Of a stretch of DNA of 8,452 bases, positions 1 to 6,977 are shown in pieces. The position numbers and the translations under genes were made by a program. The number at the start of each line of letters is the position of its first letter. Within the stretch, counting starts at the first letter, position 1. Where the stretch lies: contig CAMLDO010000057.1 in assembly GCA_946478865.1 (NCBI GenBank), forward strand, positions 1-8,452. Reading direction: 5' to 3'. Source of the stretch: an uncultured Methylobacillus sp. Lineage in GTDB: Bacteria; Pseudomonadota; Gammaproteobacteria; Burkholderiales; Methylophilaceae. The notes below the pieces were generated by a model. That model had not been told where the DNA came from, did not search any database, and worked only from the letters and a program-made list of their open reading frames with translations.

Positions 1-325
1 TGTATTCCTTGGGCGGCATGTCGGACAGCAGCAGTTCCAGCACCATTTTCTGCGCAGCCGTTGCGCGTGCGCTATCGGACTGGACTTCCATGTCGGGGGT
101 CGGAGCGCGGCAGCAGGAGGGAGCAAGGACGCGTTCACCCTTGATTTCGACGACACAGGCGCGGCAGTTGCCGTCCGGACGCATGCCGTCTTTGTAGCAT
201 AGGTGCGGGATCTCCACGCCGTTGCGTTGAGCGGCCTGGATGATGGTTTCGCCCTCGAAAGCCTCGATCTTCTCGCCGTTGAGCGAGAAGCCGATGGTGG
301 CGGGCAATGTTGTAGGAGCATTCAT
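1..325 (-). CDS. fdh1A: NAD-dependent formate dehydrogenase alpha (catalytic) subunit, FDH1 type, N-terminal part only
   Basis: The gene starts with ATG at 325 and runs off the left edge, so only about 108 codons are visible. They form a NuoG-like [2Fe-2S] ferredoxin domain: a beta-grasp start (FSLNGEKIEAFEGETI, residues 13-28), then Cys43, Cys54 and Cys57 (spacing C-x10-C-x2-C), with the fourth ligand at Cys71 or Cys72. In FDH1/FdsA-type enzymes this domain leads into further Fe-S clusters and a molybdopterin domain holding W or Mo, where formate is oxidised to CO2 in the cytoplasm; that part lies outside the window. The start is supported by an AGAGGA ribosome site (333-338, 7-nt spacing) that overlaps the fdh1B stop codon. 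Only 12 bp separate it from fdh1B, which encodes its electron-output partner, so the two are surely co-transcribed. A NuoG of complex I is a possible alternative for the fragment alone, but the fused NuoE-NuoF neighbour argues for formate dehydrogenase. Whether the metal is W or Mo cannot be seen. Confidence 0.88.
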   Translation of the reverse strand, partial: MNAPTTLPATIGFSLNGEKIEAFEGETIIQAAQRNGVEIPHLCYKDGMRPDGNCRACVVEIKGERVLAPSCCRAPTPDMEVQSDSARATAAQKMVLELLLSDMPPKEY

Positions 326-337
326 GGCCGTGTCCTC

Positions 338-2023
338 TTACTTCAGTTCGTCAGGGAAGTACTTCATGACGGAGCGCAGCGGGTTGGGCGCTGCCTGGCC
401 GAGACCACATATGGATGCGTCTATCATAGCCACGGAAAGTTCCTCCAACAATGGTTGATTCCATTGTGGTTTTTCCATGAGCTTGACCGCTTTCTCGGTC
501 CCTACGCGGCAGGGCGTGCACTGTCCGCAGGATTCGTCCTCGAAGAACTTCATCGCATTTACTGCGAGGTCTTTTGCCTTGTCCTGGTCGGAAAAGACGA
601 TGACCGCAGCCGAACCGATGAAACAGCCATATTGATTGAGCGTGTCGAAATCCAGCGGAATGTCGCCCATACTCGCGGGCAGAATACCGCCCGAGGCGCC
701 CCCCGGAAAGTAGCCGTAGAACTCGTGGCCGTCCAGCATGCCGCCGCAGTATTCGGCTATGAGCTCGCGCATGGTGATGCCGGCAGGCGCGAGATGCACG
801 CCTGGTTTCTTCACGCGGCCGCTGACCGAGAAGGAGCGCAAGCCCTTGCGTTCATGCCGGCCATGCGCCGTGAACCATTCCGGGCCTTTCTCGACGATCT
901 CGCGCACCCAGTATACGGATTCCATGTTGTGTTCCAGCGTCGGGCGCCCGAACAAACCTACCTGCGCCACGAACGGCGGACGCAGACGCGGCATGCCGCG
1001 CTTGCCTTCGATGGATTCGATCATCGCGGACTCTTCACCGCAGATATAGGCACCGGCGCCGCGACGCAACTGGATTTCCGGCAAGCGCGCGGGCGCATTG
1101 GCCTTGAGCGCCGCGATTTCCTTGGTCAGGATCTTGCGGCAGCCTGCGTACTCGTCGCGCAGGTAGACGTAGATTTTGTCGATGCCGACGGCCCAGGCGG
1201 CGATCAGCATGCCTTCAAGGAAGCGGTGCGGATCGCGTTCGAGATAGTAGCGGTCCTTGAACGTTCCCGGTTCGCCTTCGTCGATATTGACTGCCATGAG
1301 CCGCGGCGCAGCCTGTTGACTTACGATGCGCCACTTGCGGCCGACCGGAAAACCGGCGCCGCCAAGGCCGCGAAGTCCCGAGTGCTCCATGATGGTGATC
1401 AGCTCTTCCGCAGTGCGCTTGCCGTCTATGCAGTCGCGATAGAGCTGATAGCCGCCGCCGGCAACATACTGGTCGAAGGGCAGGTAAGGGGTGACCGGTG
1501 CTTCGATTTCCTTGGCATTCGCCGCCTGAATAACTGTGGCTGCATCGGCATGATCGATCGGATTCTGCCCGACTACGACTACGGGAGCAGTATCGCAACG
1601 TCCCACGCACGGCACGGGCTGGATGCGGATATGGTCGCCGAGGCCACGCTTGAGTGCATCGATGAGGCCATGGGCGCCCGCCATGTCGCACGACACGGAT
1701 TCACACACGCGAACAGTGAGCGGCGGAGGCGGGGTTTCGCCTTCCTTGACGACGTCGAAGTGGTGGTAGAAGGTCGCGACCTCGTAGACTTCCGTCTGCG
1801 ACATCTTCATTTCGGCGGCGAGGGCCGCGATGAACTTGCTGGAGATATGACCGAAGCGGTCCTGAATTTTGTGGAGGTGCTCGATGAGCATGTCGGGAGC
1901 GCGCGATTCGTCTCCCAGCATTCGTTGTATTTCTGCGAGTATATCGGGGTCAACGACACGCCCCTTTGGTTTACCGCTTCTACGTTTCAGACTATCAAGA
2001 CGCACGGTCTTGGGTTCGGACAT
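338..2023 (-). CDS. fdh1B: NAD-dependent formate dehydrogenase beta subunit (fused NuoE-NuoF type)
   Basis: This 561-residue protein is the diaphorase subunit that passes electrons from formate oxidation to NAD+. Residues about 25-165 are a NuoE-like thioredoxin-fold [2Fe-2S] domain with Cys107, Cys112, Cys139 and Cys143. Residues about 185-561 are NuoF-like: RGLGGAGFPVGRKW (218-231) and the DEGEPGTFKDR segment (248-258) for NADH and FMN, GAGAYICGEESA (322-333), and a [4Fe-4S] site with Cys499, Cys502, Cys505 (ESCGQCTPCR) and Cys539. The fusion and length match the Methylobacterium extorquens Fdh1B (about 570 residues) as I remember it, rather than the separate FdsG and FdsB subunits. The ATG at 2023 has a clear AAGGGG ribosome site (2031-2036, 7-nt spacing). 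It starts 30 bp after fhcC with no visible terminator and is followed 12 bp later by fdh1A. All expected cofactor ligands are present, so it should be functional. Confidence 0.93.
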   Translation of the reverse strand: MSEPKTVRLDSLKRRSGKPKGRVVDPDILAEIQRMLGDESRAPDMLIEHLHKIQDRFGHISSKFIAALAAEMKMSQTEVYEVATFYHHFDVVKEGETPPPPLTVRVCESVSCDMAGAHGLIDALKRGLGDHIRIQPVPCVGRCDTAPVVVVGQNPIDHADAATVIQAANAKEIEAPVTPYLPFDQYVAGGGYQLYRDCIDGKRTAEELITIMEHSGLRGLGGAGFPVGRKWRIVSQQAAPRLMAVNIDEGEPGTFKDRYYLERDPHRFLEGMLIAAWAVGIDKIYVYLRDEYAGCRKILTKEIAALKANAPARLPEIQLRRGAGAYICGEESAMIESIEGKRGMPRLRPPFVAQVGLFGRPTLEHNMESVYWVREIVEKGPEWFTAHGRHERKGLRSFSVSGRVKKPGVHLAPAGITMRELIAEYCGGMLDGHEFYGYFPGGASGGILPASMGDIPLDFDTLNQYGCFIGSAAVIVFSDQDKAKDLAVNAMKFFEDESCGQCTPCRVGTEKAVKLMEKPQWNQPLLEELSVAMIDASICGLGQAAPNPLRSVMKYFPDELK

Positions 2024-2030
2024 GTCGCAA

Positions 2031-2036
2031 CCCCTT
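2031..2036 (-). promoter_or_regulatory. Ribosome binding site of fdh1B
   Basis: AAGGGG on the minus strand, 7 nt before the ATG at 2023, inside the 30-bp fhcC-fdh1B gap. It fixes the start of fdh1B. Its strength would allow the formate dehydrogenase genes to be translated independently of fhcC on a shared transcript. I see no promoter-like pair and no terminator hairpin in this gap. Confidence 0.7.
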
Positions 2037-2053
2037 GAATTGTTTGTTTCAGA

Positions 2054-2860
2054 TCATGAAATAACCAAAATTTCGCCTTTGCCGTCGTTGGCCAGATCGC
2101 CTGCGAAACGTTGCACGCGATTCTTGTCAATATGTGCGAACTTGCTGGGCAAGCTGCTGAAAGATTTGAACATCAGCTTGAGGAAGGGCAGCGTATGCGT
2201 GCCGCAGTCCTGAATAGTGGCGTGCAGTTTGGGCTGCTTGAACAGCAACAGCGTGCCGCGTCGCATGCTGTAACCGAGATAATCGCCCGTACTGCCCATC
2301 ACGCCGATGGTGCCGGCAAGCATGCGGGAAGCGCAGTAGGCACCGACATTGCCCTCGATGAGCACGATGCCACGTCGCATCTGGTCGCCTACACGGTCGC
2401 CTGCGTTGCCGGTCACAATCACCAGGCCTCCCTTCATTCCCTTGCGGTCGCCGGGAATGGCCGAGGCCAGGAAATCACCCACGTTGCCGTGGATATGGAG
2501 CATGCCGCCCGACATGCCGCTGGCGGCAAAGCCGCCTGCGTTGCCGTGCAGCACAATGTCTCCACTTTTCTTCTGGAAGCCGAGATACCAGCCTGCATCG
2601 CCATGGATGACGATACGACCGCTTTGCATCGCAGCCCCGATGTAGTCCAGCTTGTCGCAGCTGTTCATGAAAACGAGCTCGGCGGCGTTGTCGCCGGAAA
2701 TATCGAATACCGCATCGGCGCGCAGCTTTTGCTTGCCCGACTGGAGCTCGATTGCGCCGATTTCAGCTGTGGATTTGCCGGTCAGCGTGTCCGGAGTCAG
2801 CGGAGAACAGTCGATACGTTGCTGGGGAATCTTTTTCAGGGTAAGGGTCAGGGCGTTCAT
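2054..2860 (-). CDS. fhcC: Formyltransferase/hydrolase complex subunit C (formylmethanofuran dehydrogenase subunit C homologue)
   Basis: This 268-residue protein belongs to the FwdC/FmdC family and, like the glutamate synthase GltB C-terminal domain, should form a right-handed beta-helix. The middle (about residues 75-205) shows the diagnostic repeat of G-x-x-G turns: GDAGWYLG, GNAGGFAASGM, GNVGDFLASAI, GNAGDRVGDQMRRG, GNVGAYCASRM and GSTGDYLGYSMRRG. The family role is structural: in Fhc it packs with FhcA, FhcB and FhcD, and no separate catalytic activity is known. The ATG at 2860 overlaps the fhcD stop as ATGA, with GGGAG 8 nt upstream inside fhcD, indicating translational coupling. It is the last of the four fhc genes and lies 30 bp before fdh1B. 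Nothing looks broken; the length is normal for a bacterial FhcC. Confidence 0.93.
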   Translation of the reverse strand: MNALTLTLKKIPQQRIDCSPLTPDTLTGKSTAEIGAIELQSGKQKLRADAVFDISGDNAAELVFMNSCDKLDYIGAAMQSGRIVIHGDAGWYLGFQKKSGDIVLHGNAGGFAASGMSGGMLHIHGNVGDFLASAIPGDRKGMKGGLVIVTGNAGDRVGDQMRRGIVLIEGNVGAYCASRMLAGTIGVMGSTGDYLGYSMRRGTLLLFKQPKLHATIQDCGTHTLPFLKLMFKSFSSLPSKFAHIDKNRVQRFAGDLANDGKGEILVIS

Positions 2861-3753
2861 GCCATGATCTCCCGCAAATGGAACTGGAATTGGCCGAGCT
2901 TGCCGCCGTAGTTACCGGCGGATATGCGCTTGATGCCGTTTGCTGCGCCGAGTTCGCATACTGCGGCGATACCTGCACGCGTGGCCTTACGCACATCCTC
3001 GTCGGTGAGACCATCGATCACGATTTCCATCACCGATTCGATTTCCGGTGAAAGCTCGGTCTTGGTCAGGCCTTTCAGCGTCGGGCAGAAGGCGTCGTTG
3101 GTGGAAGCGATCAGTGCCTTGTACTTGGAACCGACCTTGGAGCCAGAGCGCACTACGCCACCGGGGAAGGGCATGATCACGTTCGGTACCTTCTTCATCG
3201 CATCGATCGCGGCTTCGCATGCGGCCAGCGCTTGCGGCTGCGATTCGGCGAGCACGAGGAAATTACCGCCGCCGACCGCGCGCACCATGCCGGTTTTTTC
3301 CTCGGTAAGGAATTCGCCGTCCATCACCGGCACGCGCCAGTAGCGCTTGCCGCCGAACTGCTTGGAAATCTGGAAGCCGTCGCCGAAGAAGCGCAGGTTC
3401 TTGCCGAGATTGATACGGTCGCCGCCATCAATGCCGGAAAATGCGGCAGCGGTCGGGCAGGTGAGAATACATTGACCCATGCGGGTTTCGAGTTGCTTGG
3501 TCAGTACGGCGCTGCCCATTGCAAACATCAGTACGGAGACGCCGGGACGTCCGTCCGGCGTTTCTTCCGGCGTCAGTTCGCGTTCAATGCCGGCTTCCAC
3601 GCCGCAGGCAATCACGGATGTGGCGAAGCCAGTCATTGCGTTGGCCGCGTTATAAGCCCATTTCAGATTCTGTGCGGTGATGAGGACACGCGTGCCGCGC
3701 ATGCCAAAGGCTTCGGCAAAGGTGTCGTCGATCGTAACCCCGTTGATAATCAT
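2857..3753 (-). CDS. fhcD: Formylmethanofuran:tetrahydromethanopterin formyltransferase (Fhc complex subunit D)
   Basis: This 298-residue enzyme (Ftr family, EC 2.3.1.101) transfers the formyl group between H4MPT and methanofuran. In bacteria it works in the oxidative direction, from formyl-H4MPT to the methofuran carried by the Fhc complex. The start MIINGVTIDDTFAEAFGMRG is the typical Ftr N-terminus. The glycine-rich and acidic segments LTCPTAAAFSG, FFGDGFQISKQ, and the C-terminal half with PFPGGVVRSGSKVGSK and a final AGNYGGKLGQ are also family-like. Length is normal for the family. The ATG at 3753 has only a weak GGGG purine stretch before it. The gene sits 31 bp after fhcA and overlaps fhcC by 4 bp. 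An out-of-frame ATG 13 nt upstream is ignored because it would not give the conserved N-terminus. It should be cytoplasmic, since no signal peptide or membrane segment is visible. Confidence 0.95.
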   Translation of the reverse strand: MIINGVTIDDTFAEAFGMRGTRVLITAQNLKWAYNAANAMTGFATSVIACGVEAGIERELTPEETPDGRPGVSVLMFAMGSAVLTKQLETRMGQCILTCPTAAAFSGIDGGDRINLGKNLRFFGDGFQISKQFGGKRYWRVPVMDGEFLTEEKTGMVRAVGGGNFLVLAESQPQALAACEAAIDAMKKVPNVIMPFPGGVVRSGSKVGSKYKALIASTNDAFCPTLKGLTKTELSPEIESVMEIVIDGLTDEDVRKATRAGIAAVCELGAANGIKRISAGNYGGKLGQFQFHLREIMA

Positions 3754-3784
3754 TGCGCAGCCCCATGGTGAAAATTGAAGAGCA

Positions 3785-5461
3785 TCATGCTGTTTTCTCC
3801 CGGCGGCCCTTGCATTCCTGCACGATGACCTTGCCGCGGCCGTCGTCCTCGATTTCGTCGTTGCTGACCTTCATGTGGTCCATCTTGATCGTGTGGTACT
3901 TGTCGAAGTACGACTTGATTTCCTTTTCGATGCCGTGATCGAAATCAGGGCGCACGGTGTGGGTGCCGCCCCAGACGACCTTGACGATGCTGCCGTCTCT
4001 GACGACCAGCTGACCGTCCTTGAATACGTAGTCCGGCTTGGCGAACATTTTTTCGCGGTCCGCATTGTCGGTATACACCGTGATATCGGCGGCTGCGCCC
4101 ACGCCCAGGTGGCCGCGGTCGTGCAGGCCGACCAGTTTGGCTGCACCGGCACGCGTCATGATCGCGATTTCGTATAGCGAGTATTCGCGATCGATGGAGG
4201 ACAGCGTGCTCATCTTCTGTGCGTCGACGTTCAGCGTCGCAAACATGTCGTTGCGGAAGGTCTTGTCCATCAGCAGCTTGATCAGGTGCGGATAGCTGGT
4301 AAAGGGCGCGCCATTCGGGTGATCGGTGGTAAGGAAAATGCGCCACGGATCGTCGACCAGCAGGAAAAGCTCCAGGCCGATGGCCCACTGCAGCGCATTG
4401 ACGAAGTTCTGATCCTTGTACTTGAAGGGCACCACGCCGCAGCCTGCATCGCATTCGATATCCATGCAGACCCACTTGTGCGGGGAGCCGGCATCGGCAT
4501 TTCGGAACTGCGACATCTGGTCGCCGGAGGCAGTGACGGTCTGTCCGAACAGGATCTGGCCGACGTCGGCCGAAATGTTCTTGTTCTTGTTGATCGCCTC
4601 GGCGATGCGCGCGGCACCCGAGGAGAATTTGCGGTCGCCTTCCGTGCCGTAGCTGTGGAACTGGATGTGCGTGAGGTGCATCGGATAGCCCTCGACGCCG
4701 GTCATCGAGTTCAGCGTGGTTTCCACGTTGCCCGGCACGCCCAGATTGTTGCCGTGCACGTGCAGCGGGTGCGGCACGCCTAGCTCATAAACGGCGCGGG
4801 AGAGCGATTTCAGCACTTCGCGCGGCGTCACGCCGTAGTAGGCATTCTGCTCGTCGAGGTCGAGGAAGCGCTGATTGAACTTGAACGCATTGATGCCGCC
4901 TGCGTTCACTACCTTGATGCCGATGCCCTGGCTAGCAGCGATGGTCCAGGCGACATAGTCGTTAATCGCGTTCTGGTCCTTCTTGGCCGCCAGCATGCGC
5001 AGGAACAGGTCGTCGCTGCCCAGCATCGCATAGCCGCCCTTGTCGATCATGGGCGTATCGCCCATTTCGAGGTGGGCCTGGCGTGCGTTCATCGGCAGCA
5101 CGGCGGGCTCGAAACCGGCGGTGTAACCCATTTCCGCATAACGGTAACCTGCAGTCAGCGTGGAAGGTACTGCATGGCCGCAGCCTGCGCGGCACAGCTC
5201 GGAGTGCGCTGCAGGATCGTGGCGATGATCTTCGGGCAGCATGGTCCGGCCGATGTTGACCTTCCCGCCGCCAATATGGGTGTGCATGTCGATGGCACCC
5301 GCCATGACGACTTTGCCGGCCAGGTTGTATTCTTGATCGATGCGCTCGGAATTCTGCGGGCGTTCGACGATGCGACCGTCGCGGACATAGATGTCCATGA
5401 CCTTGCCGTCGATACCATGCGCCGGATCGTAGACGGTACCGCCGCTCAGTTTGATTAGCAT
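3785..5461 (-). CDS. fhcA: Formyltransferase/hydrolase complex subunit A (formylmethanofuran hydrolase, amidohydrolase family)
   Basis: This 558-residue protein is the FwdA/FmdA-type amidohydrolase that cleaves formyl-methofuran to formate, releasing the C1 unit from the Fhc complex. Metal-site candidates for the binuclear zinc centre are visible: His60 and His62 (DMHTH), Lys183 (GIKVVNAGG) as the probable carboxylated lysine, His236 (HVHGNN), His265 (LTHIQFH), and Asp380 in LTTDHPNGAPF. This assignment uses family knowledge and was not modelled. A C-terminal segment (about 485-558) is rich in charged residues and ends in KGRREKTA. The ATG at 5461 has a good AAGGA site (5469-5473, 7-nt spacing). 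It lies 18 bp after fhcB and 31 bp before fhcD. Intact length and conserved ligands indicate a working hydrolase, in contrast to FhcB. Confidence 0.95.
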   Translation of the reverse strand: MLIKLSGGTVYDPAHGIDGKVMDIYVRDGRIVERPQNSERIDQEYNLAGKVVMAGAIDMHTHIGGGKVNIGRTMLPEDHRHDPAAHSELCRAGCGHAVPSTLTAGYRYAEMGYTAGFEPAVLPMNARQAHLEMGDTPMIDKGGYAMLGSDDLFLRMLAAKKDQNAINDYVAWTIAASQGIGIKVVNAGGINAFKFNQRFLDLDEQNAYYGVTPREVLKSLSRAVYELGVPHPLHVHGNNLGVPGNVETTLNSMTGVEGYPMHLTHIQFHSYGTEGDRKFSSGAARIAEAINKNKNISADVGQILFGQTVTASGDQMSQFRNADAGSPHKWVCMDIECDAGCGVVPFKYKDQNFVNALQWAIGLELFLLVDDPWRIFLTTDHPNGAPFTSYPHLIKLLMDKTFRNDMFATLNVDAQKMSTLSSIDREYSLYEIAIMTRAGAAKLVGLHDRGHLGVGAAADITVYTDNADREKMFAKPDYVFKDGQLVVRDGSIVKVVWGGTHTVRPDFDHGIEKEIKSYFDKYHTIKMDHMKVSNDEIEDDGRGKVIVQECKGRREKTA

Positions 5462-5468
5462 GTGCGTT

Positions 5469-5473
5469 TCCTT
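5469..5473 (-). promoter_or_regulatory. Ribosome binding site of fhcA
   Basis: AAGGA on the minus strand, 7 nt before the ATG at 5461, within the 18-bp fhcB-fhcA gap. It decides the fhcA start and is stronger than the sites before fhcB and fhcD. Confidence 0.65.
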
Positions 5474-5479
5474 GAAATC

Positions 5480-6775
5480 TTACTGGACTGACGTTTGCAG
5501 CGATTGTTCGATGGCGCGCAGCACTTCGCCCAGCGTGGGCAGCTTGCTTTCGCGCAACTGCTTCACCGGCAGCGATACGACGTTGTCGATACGGAACATG
5601 GCGCCGCGATGATCGATGCCAGGGGTTCCGACGGGAATGAATACATCCGGTTCCTTGTCCAGCGTCATGTGCGCTTCGCCGAAGACGACCGTTGGCACAT
5701 TGGCGGCTGGGGGAGTGCGTTCCGGATTGAATGAGGATATCCAGAGGAGGGCATCGGCCTCGCCGTTGGCCAGCTGGCGGTCAGCAGCGTACAGATAGGG
5801 ATCGTAATCCGGGTAGTTGCGTGCGTAGGAGTTGCGTACCGGATAACCGCTGATCCAGGCGCTGACCTGATTGGCGCTGGTGTCGCCATCGCTTCCGCCC
5901 AGCAGCAGCCCGGCGGAACGTGTGTTTTTGTTCAGCGCGATCACGAGCGCGGTTACATTCTGAATGGTCAATTCCGCATGAGGCATGGCGAGTGCACCCG
6001 CCGCCCAGGCTACCACGGAATATTTTGCCGCCAGCAAGCGCTGCGCCAGCTTTTCCAGTTCGGCAACGGGAATGCCGGCAACCTCGGTCGCATGCAGTCT
6101 TTTGCCGAGGATAAGCGCCCGTAAGGCACCGACGACTTCGGGGATACGATCCAGATCGCATTCAAGTACATCCGGCTTGCGGCCATCCGGCGAAACGCCC
6201 GCCGAAGTATCCAGGCCGCGTCCACCGAGATAAACGATCTCGCGGTTGCGGGTGTCTTCTTCGAACATCGTTTCCTTGTTCCAGATTTCGCGTTCGAAGA
6301 AGCGGTTATTGACGTTGACGACATCGGTGCCGACCGCGACGAACAGGTCAACGCGGTTGCGCACTTCGGTCAGAGTGGTAGTGAACCAGCCGGAGTTCTG
6401 CAGCACATGCATATTGCGCATGAAGCCGTTGGAATTCATGTGATCGAGGGTGGCGCGACTCGTTTCAGCAAGATTCATGACCGCGCGGATGCCATTGACA
6501 TCGGAGCCCAGGCCGGCAATCAATGGCTGCTTGGCATTGCCCAGGATCTGGGCTGCCTTGGCGACAGCTTCCTCAAGCGTGGCAGGCTTGCCCTGGATGC
6601 GTGGACTAGGTACGGCGACAGGGCGCGCGAAAAATGTAACGGCGCGCGGGCAGCCATTTTCCGTGACAGTGAGATTACCAGCGGTGTCGCGTTGGACGGT
6701 CAGATCGTCGCAAAGCAAGCCGCAGAAAGGACAGGTCACCGAATCGATGGTGGCCGCCTGAGCAAAATTATCCAT
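5480..6775 (-). CDS. fhcB: Formyltransferase/hydrolase complex subunit B (catalytically inactive formylmethanofuran dehydrogenase B homologue)
   Basis: This 431-residue protein is a homologue of the molybdopterin subunit FwdB/FmdB. In bacteria the subunit is a structural part of Fhc and is not thought to oxidise formate. Near the N-terminus Cys15, Cys18, Cys22 (CPFCGLLC) and Cys42 (NGCPRA) keep the spacing of the FwdB [4Fe-4S] site. The stretch that in archaea holds the W/Mo ligand Cys or selenocysteine (SVCHGPS, from memory) aligns without gaps to SNGFMRN (115-121). Glycine 117 then replaces the ligand, after which family similarity resumes with VLQNSGW and TLTEVRNRVDLFVAVGTD. The ATG at 6775 is preferred, with GAGAG 9 nt upstream; an in-frame TTG at 6796 would add seven residues but has no better ribosome site. 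It is the first gene of the minus-strand operon and ends 18 bp before fhcA. Confidence 0.92.
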   Translation of the reverse strand: MDNFAQAATIDSVTCPFCGLLCDDLTVQRDTAGNLTVTENGCPRAVTFFARPVAVPSPRIQGKPATLEEAVAKAAQILGNAKQPLIAGLGSDVNGIRAVMNLAETSRATLDHMNSNGFMRNMHVLQNSGWFTTTLTEVRNRVDLFVAVGTDVVNVNNRFFEREIWNKETMFEEDTRNREIVYLGGRGLDTSAGVSPDGRKPDVLECDLDRIPEVVGALRALILGKRLHATEVAGIPVAELEKLAQRLLAAKYSVVAWAAGALAMPHAELTIQNVTALVIALNKNTRSAGLLLGGSDGDTSANQVSAWISGYPVRNSYARNYPDYDPYLYAADRQLANGEADALLWISSFNPERTPPAANVPTVVFGEAHMTLDKEPDVFIPVGTPGIDHRGAMFRIDNVVSLPVKQLRESKLPTLGEVLRAIEQSLQTSVQ

Positions 6776-6913
6776 TGGCGGATTCTCTCGTTCCAAATCT
6801 TGGCCCGCTTCTGGAGGCGTGCCTACGTTAGCTTTGCGGAAATTTCAGATTGCAGCAACACCGGGTTCACCAGACGGGGCGGCGGGGTTGTGCTGTGGGG
6901 AGGTCGAATGCAT

Positions 6914-6936
6914 GCAACCAAAAGCGGCAACCAAAA
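6914..6936. repeat. Tandem-like 10-bp direct repeat in the fhcB leader
   Basis: GCAACCAAAA occurs at 6914-6923 and again at 6927-6936, a 13-bp period with a GCG spacer. In the fhcB transcript these read TTTTGGTTGC twice, beginning a few nucleotides after the predicted start site. A perfect palindrome, TGCATGCA (6909-6916), overlaps the left copy. The placement fits either a downstream operator or an RNA element; function is unknown. Confidence 0.6.
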
Positions 6937-6948
6937 ACTTCGCTGTGC

Positions 6949-6977
6949 ATTATCAAGTGAAAAAATAGGGGCGTCAA
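6949..6977 (-). promoter_or_regulatory. Strong sigma70-like promoter of the fhc-fdh operon
   Basis: On the minus strand TTGACG (6977-6972) is followed after exactly 17 bp by GATAAT (6954-6949). Each box matches the consensus at five of six positions. Transcription would start near 6942, giving a leader of about 167 nt before the fhcB ATG. It faces the six-gene operon and is the best promoter pair I found in the intergenic region. The short repeats just downstream and the imperfect 16-mer just upstream could be regulator sites. Confidence 0.65.

Noticed and set aside
203..2038. A 611-codon open frame on the plus strand opposite fdh1B
   Set aside because: It is in exact codon register with fdh1B on the other strand, so it stays open simply because fdh1B avoids TTA, CTA and TCA codons. 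Its translation resembles no family I know, while the minus strand encodes a complete NuoE-NuoF protein.
2024..2053. Possible terminator between fhcC and fdh1B
   Set aside because: There is no inverted repeat followed by a T run on the minus strand; the gap holds mainly the fdh1B ribosome site.
2111..2911. A 266-codon plus-strand open frame opposite fhcC
   Set aside because: It is a shadow of fhcC, with Ala/His/Val-rich composition, no ribosome site of note and no recognisable domain.
3232..3771. A 179-codon plus-strand open frame opposite fhcD, and similar frames opposite fhcA and fhcB
   Set aside because: These are antisense shadows of well-supported genes, with no family features.
5480..6775. 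FhcB as an active tungsten or molybdenum formylmethanofuran dehydrogenase
   Set aside because: The metal-ligand cysteine/selenocysteine position is glycine, no in-frame TGA is present, and a bacterial FhcA-FhcD hydrolase context fits the inactive form.
6776..6796. TTG start extending FhcB by seven residues
   Set aside because: The ATG at 6775 is a better start codon with GAGAG at suitable spacing, and the extra residues (LERENPP, Met if initiated) add no family-conserved sequence.
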